The notes: generated by a model from the sequence alone, not told the origin. A DNA stretch of 64,000 bases from Symbiodinium kawagutii (GCA_009767595.1 VSDK01010369.1:467639-531638); one strand, 5' to 3'; shown: positions 1 through 11,264, counted from the first letter of the stretch. Program-made: numbers and translations.

Positions 1-390
1 ATATTCCGGACAAGAGGTATGGTTACATTGATGGCTGGGTGATGGTTTTGAATATTGTTATAGGTTTTCATTTTTTTTAAAACACGGGTCATGTCAGATC
101 ACAGTGGTTATTTATTGTTAGATTATGAAAGTGTAGATGTCAATATGGTTGATGATTTAGATCATTCATTTTGGCTAAAGATCAAGACTGATGATGCTCG
201 AAGGATAGTGGTGAATCGTGTCCAACTATTAGTCTATTATGGCTAGGTCTTCTGTGACCATCATTCGTATTCACATATTTTTAAGTAGATCTATATGTAT
301 TTCAGTTTACATATACACAAATACACATAGGGGAACAGGTGATGGATTGTTTTATATGATTTTTAAGAACAAAGATGCACCGCACATTAG

Positions 391-563
391 CTGCAAAACC
401 ATACCGTGGCGAAGGATTCTGCACTGAGCATAGCTTCGACCACCAAAAGTCACCAAGTGGTACCCGCCATGGGTTACCCGGGGCTTTCCAAGAGGATGAC
501 CACCCAGCATGCGCAGGCGCAACGAGCTTTCGGTCTCTTCGCAGAGGATTTGGAGGCCCATGG
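391..563 (+). CDS. candidate internal exon, unidentified gene
   Basis: An open, fairly GC-rich segment lies between an AG at 389-390 and a GT at 564. Read from 391 in phase 0 it gives about 57 codons with no stop, including KRMTTQHAQAQRAFGLFAED. The surroundings are AT-rich and stop-dense, which is the usual contrast between exon and intron in this window. No family was recognised. Other frames are also partly open, so the frame is a judgement. Confidence 0.3.
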
Positions 564-1147
564 GTAACCAAACAGTAAGCATTGGTGACATGGGTTGTAA
601 TGTGATAAGATTGTAACCAGAAGCATTGCTAATTGGTATGAATGGTGTTTTACATCGGTATTGCCAAAGAATATGCAAGCAGAAGAAGGAATGTGATATT
701 AGCATCCTATTGCATATGAAAACAAACAGTAAACATGGAATTGCTCTTGACATTGCGCCCTCCGCGTGGTTTCCAAAGCACTGTTTCCTTGCTTCACTCT
801 TCGTCAATCAAAGTACATGTGCACATATACGCACATCTATAATATATATATATGCATATATATATATATGCCTGAATATACTTATGTATATAAGATTGTT
901 ATATATATATATATTTATGTACCTGTACAGGTGTACAACACATGAGTTGTTTTTTGTAATGATATGTTGGAATTTTAAATGTTGTACTTGGCAATCCTTG
1001 CTTGTCAGTCTCCCAATTCAATGCATTGCATTTGTATTTTGCTTAGACGCCATGATCATCATCACCAGCAGCTCGGTGTGTATAAAACCGACCTTGCTAG
1101 ATCCAACATGGGAATCACTCTCCCTGGGATGATCGAACCAAGACCAG

Positions 1148-1275
1148 CACGCCCATTCCAAGCAACGAATCCCAGTCGTGACCGATGTGCAGGATGCACC
1201 CTTGAGTTTTTGGGCACGTTTGATCACTGCATGGGCCGTTCAGGCGCAGGGCAGCTTTGGTGGGGACGCGATGTG
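1148..1275 (+). CDS. candidate internal exon, unidentified gene
   Basis: The frame containing VVTDVQDAPLSFWARLITAW is open between AGs at 1146-1147 or 1161-1162 and a GT at 1276. A second frame is open to a TGA at 1356, so the choice rests on protein-like composition and a donor-like GTAGCG. It may belong to the same gene as the exon at 391-563, but the phases do not join directly and an exon may be missing. No family was recognised. Confidence 0.27.
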
Positions 1276-1641
1276 GTAGCGCCGGTTGGTTGGTTCAACC
1301 ACTTGTTGCGTGGGGCACTGGTTCACCAAGTTGAGGACCCGAAAGGCTCCCTATGATCACCGTACGAAACCAATCAGGGTCATGGGAAAGTAATACTTTG
1401 AACCGGCATGGAAACTCATCGAGTTATTCCTTAAAATGTATGGAACGGATCAGACGAACATTAGTGATTATGCAATGTATTGCTAGCCAAGAATTTTTGT
1501 TGATAATCATTGATGTATTGCCATCAACTATTGATTTACTACTGGCCAACCATTATTCACATCATAGTTGATCACAACTGTTTCCACAGGAGGCGCGCTG
1601 GACTTGGACGATCACTTGCGATGTTTCCCACCGCTGCGCAG

Positions 1642-1764
1642 ACACATGTGCACTCGCACGAAGTCCTGCAGAAGGATTGGGAGAGGCGACATGGGCTGTG
1701 GCGAATCTTCAAACGAGCAGCAGGACAGATATGGCTGTTGATGGTTTGGATGCTAAGCAACTAG
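1642..1764 (+). CDS. candidate exon, possibly terminal
   Basis: After an AG at 1640-1641 the frame runs 40 codons to TAG (1762-1764). It includes THVHSHEVLQKDWERRHGLW, whose codons mostly end in G or C. Two other frames are also open here, so frame and product are uncertain. Confidence 0.22.
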   Translation, partial: THVHSHEVLQKDWERRHGLWRIFKRAAGQIWLLMVWMLSN

Positions 1765-1993
1765 AGATAGTTGAATCTCTGTTGATTAGTAGATAATCAG
1801 TATAGATCTAGGCCGCTTCTATATACTACAGTGTGTTTGTTTGTGTAGTTAACACATTATTACTGTATCGACTTTTGCCATATATCATATTGTGATTGAT
1901 TAGTGAATATCGACCACTGTCACTGTCACCATTTGTTTTCTTGTAGTCAACATGGACATTTGCTGTTAGTTGATCACCTTCTCCACCCTGCAG

Positions 1994-2065
1994 CAGGTCG
2001 ACTTGCTGCTAATCGCAAGGGCTGTACCAAGGTTGGTGCAGGCTGCATTCCTGGTTGAGCACATG
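1994..2065 (+). CDS. candidate internal exon, 24 codons
   Basis: The acceptor context CTGCAG (AG at 1992-1993) and donor GTTAGC (2066) bound exactly 24 in-phase codons. The reading is hydrophobic and helical (QVDLLLIARAVPRLVQAAFL). Both flanks are AT-rich. No family was recognised. Confidence 0.37.
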
Positions 2066-2240
2066 GTTAGCGATAGTTAGTTGTTCATGATGCTACGCTG
2101 GTGTTTGGGACAACGATCCAACAATCACCAACAACACACTGGTGAAATCATGTTGAAATATGTTGTAGGACTATATTCATGATTCACCCAGGAAGATATT
2201 CACTTTAACGGCTCGCACTAATTTGTTAATAGTTCATATA

Positions 2241-2343
2241 TGGTCGTTTCTTAGAATAGGGGTACCCCCAAATCATCCTTTATTTACCATTTGGCAGTGG
2301 TAAGCCAACCATTTTTGGGTCTCCCGATTTTAAGAACCTCCCA
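2241..2343. mobile_element. family 1 inverted-repeat element
   Basis: A degenerate copy of the commonest short element. The left end is TGGTCGTTTCTTAGAATAGG and the right end resembles CCCGATTTTAAGAACCTCCCA. It contains the family-internal AAATCATCC word and is flanked by TA. Compare the cleaner copies at 31924 and 62528. Confidence 0.7.
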
Positions 2344-2811
2344 TATGCGCTGACACAAGTAAACTCCTGAAGGATGAGATCCAACAGGTGGTTCAAGTTT
2401 GAGTATGGCACTGGGTGTTTCCTAACATGGTGGCAGCCCTGAGTTGTTGGGGGAGCCTCGATCCTCATGATATCTATCTTGAAAGCTATAGCTGTCAATA
2501 ACTCGATGGTCAAGCAAAACGTAGATGGACATATATAGTCGATGCATCAACATTGTATATGACAACATATATTGTATACATATCCAACCCTATTCTTTGG
2601 TTATTATTACCCCTATGGTAATACATAGTTTTGGTTTACTATCATATATGAATACATTCATGTATTGTGATATTTGTTGGTTACCCCTCAACTCATTCTG
2701 GTTTATTATCACATTTGGTTATGGTTTTATTTTCATGTACTGTGGTCACCCCTCAACTCATTCTTTGGCTTCTGTTCCTGTTAGAAATTTCATGGTCGCT
2801 TGACCCGCTAG

Positions 2812-2873
2812 GCATCCAACGCTGAGTTCCAGCACCTTGAGACCTCCGATTTTCATCGTGGGTTTGCCGTTGG
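2812..2873 (+). CDS. candidate exon upstream of the sulfotransferase-like exon
   Basis: An AG at 2810-2811 and a GT at 2874 bound 20 codons plus two bases. The reading is ASNAEFQHLETSDFHRGFAV. It ends in phase 2, which matches the one-base start of the exon at 3696. Support is the GC-rich patch and the phase agreement only. Confidence 0.3.
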
Positions 2874-2928
2874 GTGCCCAAGGGCGAGTCATCCCATGTC
2901 ATGGTGCTTGATGGATCTTGATGCTATA

Positions 2929-3010
2929 TGGCTATGGGTCAATATCAACCAACTAATGGGGGATAATAACCAACAATTTCGGAGGGAAAACAATGGTTAA
3001 TAATGGGCAG
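2929..3010. mobile_element. family 2 element, partial
   Basis: Starts with TGGCTATGGGTCAATATC and shares the internal ACCAACTAATGGGGGATAAT and AAAACAATGGTTAAT words with the copies at 8176 and 35331. The right terminal repeat is not recognisable. Confidence 0.55.
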
Positions 3011-3695
3011 AACATGGTGTTTGATAGATGGTTGTGGTTGATGGATGATGGTGGTTGATGGATCTTGATGGTAGATACGGATGAATCATGGCAAATCATG
3101 GTTGTGCAAGGTGGGTCTCGGGCAGTTAGAAGGTGGCGTTTAGTCCCTTGTAACTGGTGACCCAAGTCCGTGGGTGGGTTCGTTTGTTGGTTGATGTTGG
3201 TTGAGACGGAGCAAACATCTACATATTACACTATTGTTCTTTGTCTGTGAAATGATACATTTGTTTGAATGATAATATCCTCCCTGGTAAACATCAACAC
3301 ATGTACATATGTACAATGCACGCATCTATGTTTGCTTTTTACATGGTCATAAATTTCTTCTGCATTTTCTTAGGTGTATAGTACAACTGGGTCTGGAGAT
3401 GTTTTTCATACGCTTCACACACACACACATACACACACATATATAGGACACATGAATACTTAGACATATACGAATGTGTACACATGAAATATGTGGTACT
3501 ATGTACCAGGTATAATCATTGGTGGTTATTGCTGCAAAGACATACACCTATCTAAACAATAACTATAAACATCTAATGGTGGTTTGCAGAAATCATATTT
3601 ACCTTGGTAACCACCTTACTCTAAACAATATTATAAGGTGGTTACCTAGTAAATATTATTTTAATAACCATCTACTTCTCCCTGGTGGTTTGCAG

Positions 3696-3789
3696 CAACC
3701 ATCTCCCCGTGTCAGCCATGGTTGTCTCGTCGAGGCGCACCGGGACCACCTTGCTGCACCACTTGCTGGCAGGGACACTGGGAGCATCG
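3696..3789 (+). CDS. exon with sulfotransferase-like PAPS-binding loop
   Basis: The acceptor is TTTGCAG (AG at 3694-3695) and the donor is GT at 3790. In this frame nearly all codons end in G or C, and the reading contains VVSSRRTGTTLLHHLLA. That resembles the N-terminal strand, loop and helix of sulfotransferases (typically xxPRTGTTLLHRLLA), where the loop binds the 5'-phosphosulfate of PAPS. This is a family-level inference from one exon; the 3'-phosphate motif and catalytic residues were not found. A second open frame (to 3821) is less GC-biased at third positions. It joins in phase to the exon ending at 2873. Confidence 0.45.
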
Positions 3790-4976
3790 GTGGTGTTGGG
3801 AAGGAGGATAAACAACTGTGATTGGCGGGTAAACTTGATAAGCAACTTCCAAACTAGCTACTGTATATAAGAACATATAGTAAACGATCACAATAAGTAT
3901 GATTGGCAATGAATAAGTAAGTGTATAGTAAACTATGATATTTATAGTAAACACTACAGTAGGAAACCTTAGTAAGTAACTATGATATATGAGTAACTAT
4001 GATTATGAAGTAACAACAAGCATGACCAACCTTTAGTTGGCTGGTAAACATTGACATTATTTGATTAAACATGATAAATAACTATGCTTACATAGATTGG
4101 CTGGTTGACCATTTGCAAGTATGATTGCTTGTTTGGCCATTTTATTTTTTTGATTGCCACACAAACATGTTGCTGCTTCATGTTGGCGACCATATGACCA
4201 GTGATAATTTTTGGTTAGTGATAAAGACTTAGTGAATTGACGTGATTAGCCATGAACAACAGCCAATCATGATAGGGAATATCAAGTTACCTTATACAAT
4301 TTTACACCGCTAAAAATCATAATGAACTATTGTTAACCATGATTAGCCCGTATATACCGAAGCACGATTGCTAAGGGACGTTGTTCGGGTTAAGTTGTTA
4401 GTCATCAGAAATGTCAGCTAAACATCATCCTTTGAGGATAGTTTGAAAGATTACCACAAAACGATATGATAGGAATCAGTTGATGTGAAAATCATCCAGT
4501 GATCATTTATGGGTGATGCAATAACTCATGTTATTGTTCTTACTGACATATCAGATATTGTAGCATGAGTGAATTCACTGATGGTTATTCAGGGATCGGC
4601 GACTCATCATAGCTGACAAACGATTTATACATATTTACAAAAAAATATATAATTACGGCTGCTCACGTTATGATGTTTAATTAACGGTTTTAATGCGATG
4701 AATGGTAGATGATGGACTGACAACCATCATCAAGGAAGGTCGTTTCTAGTGCAAAATGGCAGTTGTGATGAGCTGTTATTCTGTTTTGTTGAATTCACTG
4801 ATTGTGCTGCTTATCATCATGAAGGCTTATTGAAATGCAAGCTACATAGATTTGCCTACGAACCAGCATGTTACTTCATAGATCTGAAGGTAATCAATGA
4901 GTAATCAAGCTTCCTATCTCTTCATGACATGCCTTGACAAAGTCTATTGACAAATGTATTGCCGAAGTATCAGCAG
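3790..4976. other. AT-rich presumed intron, no gene seen
   Basis: About 1.2 kb rich in degenerate AACCATGA and GTAACTATGAT words with stops in all frames. No coding patch or clear element was seen. It is read as intron between exon candidates on either side. Confidence 0.5.
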
Positions 4977-5102
4977 GGTCCCGAGGTCCCGGTTGGAGCG
5001 CGCTGCTTCCAGATGCTTCCAGGCCTTGGATCCTGAAGCTCAGTGCTTGAGAGCCTACGAGTTGATGAGATGCACCAGGCAGGAGCTCCAGGGAGGCTCC
5101 AG
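4977..5102 (+). CDS. candidate internal exon, helical
   Basis: The acceptor is CAGCAG (AG at 4975-4976) and the donor GTCACC (5103). The reading begins after one base and gives 41 codons with strong G/C third positions, including RSRLERAASRCFQALDPEAQ. It ends in phase 2, matching the one-base start of the next candidate at 5309. The composition suggests an alpha-helical segment. No family was recognised. Confidence 0.43.
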
Positions 5103-5308
5103 GTCACCTGCTGGTGGATGGTGAAGGCAGTTCGTTCGCAAGTGGTGGGGTTTATGCCCCGGGTTTAGTGGTGGTTCATGAGGTATTCTTATGATATTGA
5201 TGTTTTATGAGATGCACCCCTGATGTTCGGGCCTCTGATGTTGCGGAGATGCGGTTTGATGTTTGAACCGCCGACTCATCCCACAATTGAGGGCTGATCC
5301 ATCATCAG

Positions 5309-5420
5309 AATCGATTGGGAGTGCCTTAAGCCTTCGAATTACTTGGGACCTGTTCTCAGGACCCACGTTGCCATGCCCAACTCGGTGCAACTAGTGGTGA
5401 CGTCAGTCTTGGACGTGGAG
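5309..5420 (+). CDS. candidate internal exon
   Basis: An AG at 5307-5308 and a GT at 5421 bound a GC-ending reading that includes DWECLKPSNYLGPVLRTHVA. It begins with one base, in phase with the exon ending at 5102, and ends in phase 0. An antisense frame across the region is also open but lacks splice context. Product unknown. Confidence 0.42.
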
Positions 5421-5491
5421 GTTACGGGTGACCAAGCACAGTGTTGTTCATTCTTGGGATGTGCAAGTTCATGATGTGTAGATCTGTGTAG

Positions 5492-5579
5492 TCTCTTTTC
5501 GATGATATTTATTTTGGTTTCTCGAATCCGCATGAATTCCTCGGGACTGTGCAGCCTGACGTGCCTCGCCGTTCTGCAG
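5492..5579 (+). CDS. candidate internal exon with a possible GC donor
   Basis: After an AG at 5490-5491 the phase-0 reading contains FDDIYFGFSNPHEFLGTVQP. It runs to CTGCAG|GCAAGC, where the donor would be GC, a class known in dinoflagellates. The phase agrees with the exon ending at 5420. A signal-peptide-like alternative frame exists but has an upstream stop. Confidence 0.33.
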
Positions 5580-5754
5580 GCAAGCGTTTTGAGCCAAAGA
5601 CACACATGATATGGTCATTACACGAGTTTCTAGCCATGGCCTATATCTACATATGCAAATGAAATTGAGCATAGATGCATCATGAATCATCGACATTGCT
5701 AAGGTTATCACAGCAACGAAGGGGGGCTTTGTATTGCATGATCTGCAGGGGTAG

Positions 5755-5868
5755 CCATTTGACTCTGCATTATCCCTCGTGGGTGACCCCTGGGTCGAAA
5801 AGATGGTGAAGCAGTTGGCAAGGACGCCTGCATCCAACATGATGTTGACCCAGTTGACCCATCCTTAG
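5755..5868 (+). CDS. candidate exon, possibly terminal
   Basis: After TAG at 5752-5754, used here as an acceptor AG, the frame is open for 37 codons to a TAG at 5866-5868. The reading contains PFDSALSLVGDPWVEKMVKQ with strongly G/C-ending codons. A further open patch after an AG at 5880 suggests that the gene may instead splice on before the stop. Product unknown. Confidence 0.37.
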   Translation, partial: PFDSALSLVGDPWVEKMVKQLARTPASNMMLTQLTHP

Positions 5869-6312
5869 TCCGAAATCGCAGGAAAAGAAAATTGCAACAG
5901 TCGCCTTGCTGCTTAGCCACGAGTGGTTAGTAAGAGCTGCATCTCCCATTTGCAACACTGATGCTGTTGGGAAGGCACAACACATCGCAGCGCGCAACAT
6001 TCCATCGATTTGGACAGAACATCGAAAAGGCCCAAATGGTTGTTGGTTATGAATTGAACCATCATTTAATCAACCACTTGACCCAAGCATTCGGCGGTTT
6101 CTGAAAATAGGAACGCCCCACCATCTACTGGTACCCTGTGGCTTGGGACACCCAACCATTCAACCCATCATTACCACCCAACCATTCAGCCCATCACCAA
6201 CCAACCGACCCAACCATGAACAGCGCTTCGTCGCCATGGCGCTGAGTGCTTAGCCTCGCGATCCGATGGGCAAGGATGAGCCCAAGCGAGGGAAGCAACT
6301 GACCAGCGGCTT

Positions 6313-6335
6313 NNNNNNNNNNNNNNNNNNNNNNN
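6313..6335. other. assembly gap (23 N)
   Basis: A run of 23 undetermined bases interrupts a GC-rich patch that looks coding on both sides. Downstream, the frame from about 6347 reads VLGRKLRLEPGVPVVV. One exon or an exon boundary may be lost here. Confidence 0.95.
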
Positions 6336-6562
6336 AGCCATGGCAGGTGCTTGGGAGGAAGCTGCGGCTGGAGCCAGGGGTACCCGTTGTGGTAGCCTGC
6401 CTTTAAAGGGCCTTCAATATGGGGAAAGGAGGCCAGGAGATGCTAGCAACTTAAGTCATGGCTTCACTGATGGCTAGTAGCAGTTAAGTGAGACTTGATG
6501 AGGGGTTGTTGATAACATCCTTAGGTTTACTATCACAGGGGAGTCATGGGCATTGAAGGATG

Positions 6563-6607
6563 GGTGGTGGTGGGGGTGGTGGTGGGGTGGTGGTGGCGGT
6601 GGTTGAG
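6563..6607. repeat. GGT-rich trinucleotide tract
   Basis: Imperfect GGT/GGTG repeat with occasional extra G, about 45 bp, within presumed intron. Confidence 0.8.
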
Positions 6608-7053
6608 GATCTACAATAAACAATCATTACTGATAAAGGACTTCGTCAGCAATTTCAATAGCCATGGCTACATTATATATATATATATTTATATTTAGAT
6701 ATATATCTATACACATAATGCATATATATGTGTATAGGCATAGATATATACATGTATCTACAGTGTGTATGTATGTACTACATGTACAGATTGATTCTAA
6801 TTGATTCTTCTTGGTCACTGCTCAGTATCAAGTATCATTGATGTTTCATCTATACATGCATGTGCATGCACGTGTGTAGCTGCTGAACGTTTTAAAGCAA
6901 ATTTGAACAACACGTGCATGAGTTTGCTTATGAGAATCTTTATTTGAAATTTTCCGCTAATGTGTAAATTGTCCAAACAAGCCCAAAAAGCCCAAGATTG
7001 CCATTCCCAGCAGTCACCAAGATATCACTTTGGATCATTAAGATAACATAAGC

Positions 7054-7152
7054 TGATTGGTGGTTTCAAGCATTTTTATTTTCCCTAGCAACTGTAAACA
7101 ACTGGTTGGTCGACAAGCAGATTTTTCATGACGGGGTGGTGAGCACCACCAA
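7054..7152. mobile_element. family 3 element
   Basis: The left end TGATTGGTGGTTTCAAGC and right end GTGGTGAGCACCACCAAGCA frame the family words TTTTATTTTCCCTA and CAACTGGTTGGTCGAC. It is diverged relative to the copies at 11411 and 43410. Confidence 0.55.
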
Positions 7153-7331
7153 GCAGATAAGCTGACAGTGGATGATCAAGGATAATTCCAGTCGGTGGAT
7201 GATAACCAAGATAGTCACTATTTGGGATATCCATGATCATCCACTATAAGTTAATAGCCAGATAAGCTGATCATGGACGTGTGGAGATCACCAAGAACTG
7301 CTGTTTTCATCCATGACCTTGGTGATCTCAG

Positions 7332-7396
7332 GCTTCCTTGAAGAGCTCAAGGCCGGAGCGGGTGGTAGCGGTCAGGAGTCCCCAATCGACAAGTAA
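7332..7396 (+). CDS. candidate terminal exon of the first gene
   Basis: The acceptor is ATCTCAG (AG at 7330-7331). The reading, after two bases, is FLEELKAGAGGSGQESPIDK followed by TAA at 7394-7396. GC-rich codons and the clean stop favour a real C-terminus. It would close the gene carrying the upstream exon candidates, but the joining exons around the assembly gap are unresolved. Confidence 0.42.
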
Positions 7397-7775
7397 CGCT
7401 GAGGACCATCACAAAGCTTTGAATCTAAGGATGGTATTAAAGGTCCATCAATAAGTGATAATTATCGAGATTATATAATCTTTTTGAAAGCATTTCAATA
7501 ATCTTTTAATAGCTTGTAATGAGGACCATCAATAATTCACAGGTTACTAAGAGTTGTTAACTCACTACTAACCGGTATTATCCAATCCTTTGTACTAACA
7601 GCTATTACCTTCTCAATGACAAGTTCTCACTAAACACTGTTATTGAGCGAATCCCAATCTTGTACCTTATTGCTACGCTTCCTGACCTTTACCAGTGGAG
7701 TGCAGTCACAAGTTGTGCAGTGACTGTGACTGACAAGTTTGGTTCCTTGTGAATGATCAACGAAAATGAAAGTCT

Positions 7776-7962
7776 CGTTGGTGGTTTTCAACCGATATTT
7801 TAGATGGTTGATTGATTTTCCCTAACCAATAATTTTCCCTACCATTATGTAAAATAAACAAGACCAATGGATCAACCAAAAGAACACATCTTTGATATTT
7901 TGGATGGCTGCTTGGTTGACTAATGTTTTTAGCATGGCCAAACCCACCACCAACCAGTGAGT
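7776..7962. mobile_element. family 3 element, interrupted
   Basis: The left arm TTGGTGGTTTTCAACC and right arm CCACCACCAACCAGTGAG are separated by about 185 bp. The duplicated TTTTCCCTAACCAATAATTTTCCCTA suggests internal rearrangement or insertion. Confidence 0.5.
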
Positions 7963-8133
7963 CAGAACCAGTGCCACATGCATGTCGCAGCTGTTGATTA
8001 CCAGGAAATCATCAACCATATCCCCTGATCGTTTCCCTTGCGCGACCACGTCACCCCAAGGAGTGGGAAGTGTTTGCGAATGGGTTAGGGAGCTAATTGT
8101 AACACTGTTCCTCCATCAACCCTTAGGTCAGCC

Positions 8134-8184
8134 ATGAAGGATGGGAGGGAGTGCATATGCGGGTTTGAGAATATTTGGCTATGG
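8134..8184 (+). CDS. candidate first exon of a 50-codon mini-gene
   Basis: An ATG at 8134 follows an AG (8124-8125) that could accept a trans-spliced leader. The reading is MKDGRECICGFENIWLW, 17 codons, ending exactly before GT at 8185. The GT lies inside the left terminal repeat of the family 2 element at 8176-8287. The second exon would be 8285-8386 in phase 0. Product unknown; reality is inferred from splice-compatible ends only. Confidence 0.27.
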
Positions 8185-8287
8185 GTCAGTAGCAATCAAC
8201 CAACTAAGGGGGGATAATCACCAACAATAGTAGGAAACAATGGTTAATGATGGGGAACCAGGAGTACAGGGTTTTGACCCATAGCCA
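8176..8287. mobile_element. family 2 element, candidate intron 8185-8284
   Basis: An intact copy: left TGGCTATGGGTCAGTA, right GTTTTGACCCATAGCCA. A GT sits at 8185-8186 and an AG at 8283-8284, both within the terminal repeats. The open frames on both sides are in phase if exactly 8185-8284 is removed. Confidence 0.75.
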
Positions 8288-8386
8288 TATGTGGTCGTTT
8301 GCCCTTCAGAAAATGTCAAGGAGCAAGAACCTTGTTGCGCCTGTGCCATGGTGGCTACATTGTCAAATCATTTTCCACCCAGCTGA
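8285..8386 (+). CDS. candidate second exon of the mini-gene
   Basis: It begins directly after the AG in the right terminal repeat of the family 2 element and continues in phase for 33 codons to TGA (8384-8386). The reading contains PYVVVCPSENVKEQEPCCAC. Two other frames are open over much of the same stretch. No family was recognised. Confidence 0.27.
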   Translation, partial: PYVVVCPSENVKEQEPCCACAMVATLSNHFPPS

Positions 8387-8772
8387 TCTCATGATATTCC
8401 CCTGTTTGCCTAGATGCAGATATTGTTTTTGACGCAGATATGATATCCGGAGGCAATGGTTGTGCATGGTCACACGCGGGTATTTGCCCTTGGGTTATCG
8501 GTGACATTCTGCGTTTTTCATCGTTCATTTTCGGCAACCCTTCCAGCATTTTGTGTTCATGGATGATTTTGAAATGCGTTTTCGCCTGTGTTTTGGGCTC
8601 ACCATGTGCATTTTGCATTGGTTTTTACAATATTTCGTGCTTCTGAAGACACAGCCCTGCTGCAAGTGCAAAAGTAGTTTCTTTTCCCCGGTCTCTTCTG
8701 CGTCTTCAAGTCATGATTGCTGCCAATTCTCTTGTCAGATTGTCTTTATTTGGCAAATTAATTCGCCACAAC

Positions 8773-9134
8773 GAAGTGCCAGCGAATGTTAACATGCCCC
8801 ACCCCACCCCAACCCTTCCCTGGCGTAACATCAACATCATGACGCAAGTGCCAGCGAACGTTAACATGCCCCACCCCACCCCAACCCTTCCCTGGCGTAG
8901 CATCAACATCATGACGCAAGTGCCAGCGAACGTTAACATGCCCACAACCAAGTGCCAGCGAACGTTAACATGCCCCACCCCACCCCAACCCTTCCCTGGC
9001 GTAGCATCAACATCATGACGCAAGTGCCAGCGAACGTTAACATGCCCCACCCCACCCCAACCCTTCCCTGGCGTAGCATCAACATCATGACGCAAGTGCC
9101 AGCGAACGTTAACATGCCCCACCCCACCCCAACC
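8773..9134. repeat. 72 bp minisatellite, about five copies
   Basis: Unit starts fall at 8773, 8845, 8917, 8949, 9021 and 9093. The unit is 72 bp except for a truncated 32 bp copy at 8917. Each contains AAGTGCCAGCGAACGTTAAC, a C-rich CCCCACCCCACCCC block and GCATCAACATCATGACG. Because 72 is a multiple of three, several frames on both strands stay open. This explains the long ORFs here and is not evidence of a protein. Confidence 0.9.
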
Positions 9135-9776
9135 CGCCCCCAAACCCACCCAATCAGCACGAAAACGCGAGGGTAAATATCAACGTGCCTCCTTGTGCAT
9201 ACATGTTTACAGACAAATAGATACATGTTCGCACTAAATGTCCACACACACACATTTAATGTGTTAGGTCTTAAACACGGATCTTTACCTGCCACCAATC
9301 TGATCAACCCTTCCTCCATCGGCTGCCCAGCCGTTACGCTATCTGAAAAAAAACAAAATAATGCTCATTTGTAATATTTTTTAGGCGCAAATGATTCACG
9401 ACAAGGAGTCATGATCGGAGTGTCAACAAATCTTTAGCAAAACGTCTCTGACGCCGCGAGGCAAAGCATGTGACCGCCTCGGACCTGTCAGCCAATGAGC
9501 GACAGGCATAGGGTGGGATGAAACCGTGGGGTCATCACCAGTGCTGTAGACAGCTTGAGGAGATACAACAGATATGCCCACTATATCTACGTGCAGATAC
9601 AATACAGCAAACATGCCGGCTATCCATGAGACTTCACTTGAAAGGTTATTGAAAGGTTGGTGAGTGTTGGCAAGACAATTCTGGAGGATTCTTAGCCCTG
9701 GGCTGCGAGATGCAGCTCAAAGTGTTGTTCAAGTGCAGGTGTTGAATAGGGGTATTGAGCGCCTCTAACGTATCAG

Positions 9777-10007
9777 ATGTTTCACTCAATGCTGGTCAAT
9801 ACAAGCTACAGTATCCTTCAGCCAACCACAGGATCCTCAGGCAAGGAAACCAGCCAGATGATGCCATGTGATAGTTCCTCTGAGGAGCAAATGAGCAAAT
9901 CATTCGGGACATGGCGAGCCCTATTTCTCCATCCTTACCAAGAGCCATCACCCGGTCAAGCCCAAAAGCCCAAAACCCAAAGCCCAAAGCCATGGAATGC
10001 AACTTGA
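9777..10007 (+). CDS. uncharacterised ORF or exon candidate
   Basis: A 76-codon open frame including EEQMSKSFGTWRALFLHPYQ. A second + frame and a minus frame are open across much of it. The SxEEQ...FG string is faintly like helix 1 of an RRM. An RRM would be expected upstream of the U2SURP-like exons, but this is too weak to call. Confidence 0.2.
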   Translation: MFHSMLVNTSYSILQPTTGSSGKETSQMMPCDSSSEEQMSKSFGTWRALFLHPYQEPSPGQAQKPKTQSPKPWNAT

Positions 10008-10506
10008 ATGGTTCATTGTGTTGTCCATGCATCATGACGACACCAACCCAGCAATTATATCATATCACAGAATGTTATTCGATTGGATCTGAGTTCTTTG
10101 GTGTCAATGTTATCAAAATGATTGGTGACGATCCCAACCCTGTTTTGTTTCTTTGTTTGTGATGCTTTCAGATACTACACTTAACTACGGAAGATTCTCA
10201 AATAGGTGGTGATTGTCCCATAGTCATTAAGCATTATTATCAGCCATACATTGCAGCAATCATTCTCAATCATTCTTGTAAAAGCATCATTGGTTAACTA
10301 CTAATTAGTACAGATGATTACCCCTATCAATTATCAACCACTATAATGTTTTTTTACAGTAAGTAACTATTCTCAAAGACTCTAATCTGTATGTATAACT
10401 ATCATTAACCATCATCAAGCCTTTTGTGAACCATGCTTAAGCATGATCAAGCTGCTTCTAGCTTTGCAGGTTCATGTGCAAGTACCTCCCTTGAAGCTGA
10501 AACGAG

Positions 10507-10623
10507 TCATCGACTCTCGCTGATGAAGTCGGGACGTTGGGAGGGAGTGGAGCCATGGGTATCCATAGATCCTTTTACGGGAGGGAGGCCAGGAGCGGCC
10601 CCCAGGAGTGGTGGAACCCGATG
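10507..10623 (+). CDS. possible upstream exon of the U2SURP-like gene
   Basis: The most G/C-ending of three open frames contains HRSFYGREARSGPQEWWNPM and stops before GT at 10624 in phase 1. That matches the two-base start of the exon at 11265, joining through GAT. The start is uncertain (AG at 10505-10506 or 10527-10528). No domain was recognised. Confidence 0.28.
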
Positions 10624-11264
10624 GTAGGGTGAGTAGTGGTTGATAATGGTCAAAAGTGATGATTGATTAGAATTAATGATAGTCATTGGTGGATAGGAGG
10701 GAATAATAAGCAACAAGGATGAATCACATCTCGGGTAACATGCCATGGCTGTTTGGAGCAAGGCCCGGCATGGATTTTAGCATGTTTGGGAATGATGATG
10801 CTTATCGTACGACCGCTGGAAAGATTGAGTTAGAGTTCTACCAAGGTCGCTGAGAAAGGACCAGATGCATCCAGATAGATATTTTGGTCATTTGGGGCAA
10901 CAATTACCAAGTAAATACCTACACAATTGTGTGATCATACAATATCATACCAAAAAACAAACGATGATGTTTAGGCAACAATGATCACATGATGAGAGCA
11001 ACAACAAGAAAATAACACATTTATACAGCTGCACTGGTTGATACTATTGGGTAACAATGATGAAAGCCTAACATTGGTTGATGACAGTGTCGATTTCTCT
11101 AAAAAGAGTAGTAAGGATTGTCTAGTGAATCTCATGAGCTTCAGCCAATGAAACAAAGGGTAGTGACCGAGTAGTACAAAAGTATCGGCATGGGCCCCTC
11201 AACTCGGTCTAACCCAGCTGAAATGTTTCCAATCTCCCCTGGCCACCATGGTGACATGACGCAG

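Noticed and set aside
5751-5766. GTAGCCATTTGACTC as a relic dinoflagellate spliced leader
   Set aside because: Only the GTAGCCATTT part matches, and the following bases differ from the leader. It sits within a candidate exon boundary.
8706-9319. 147- and 128-codon minus ORFs
   Set aside because: Readings of the 72 bp minisatellite, whose period is a multiple of three.
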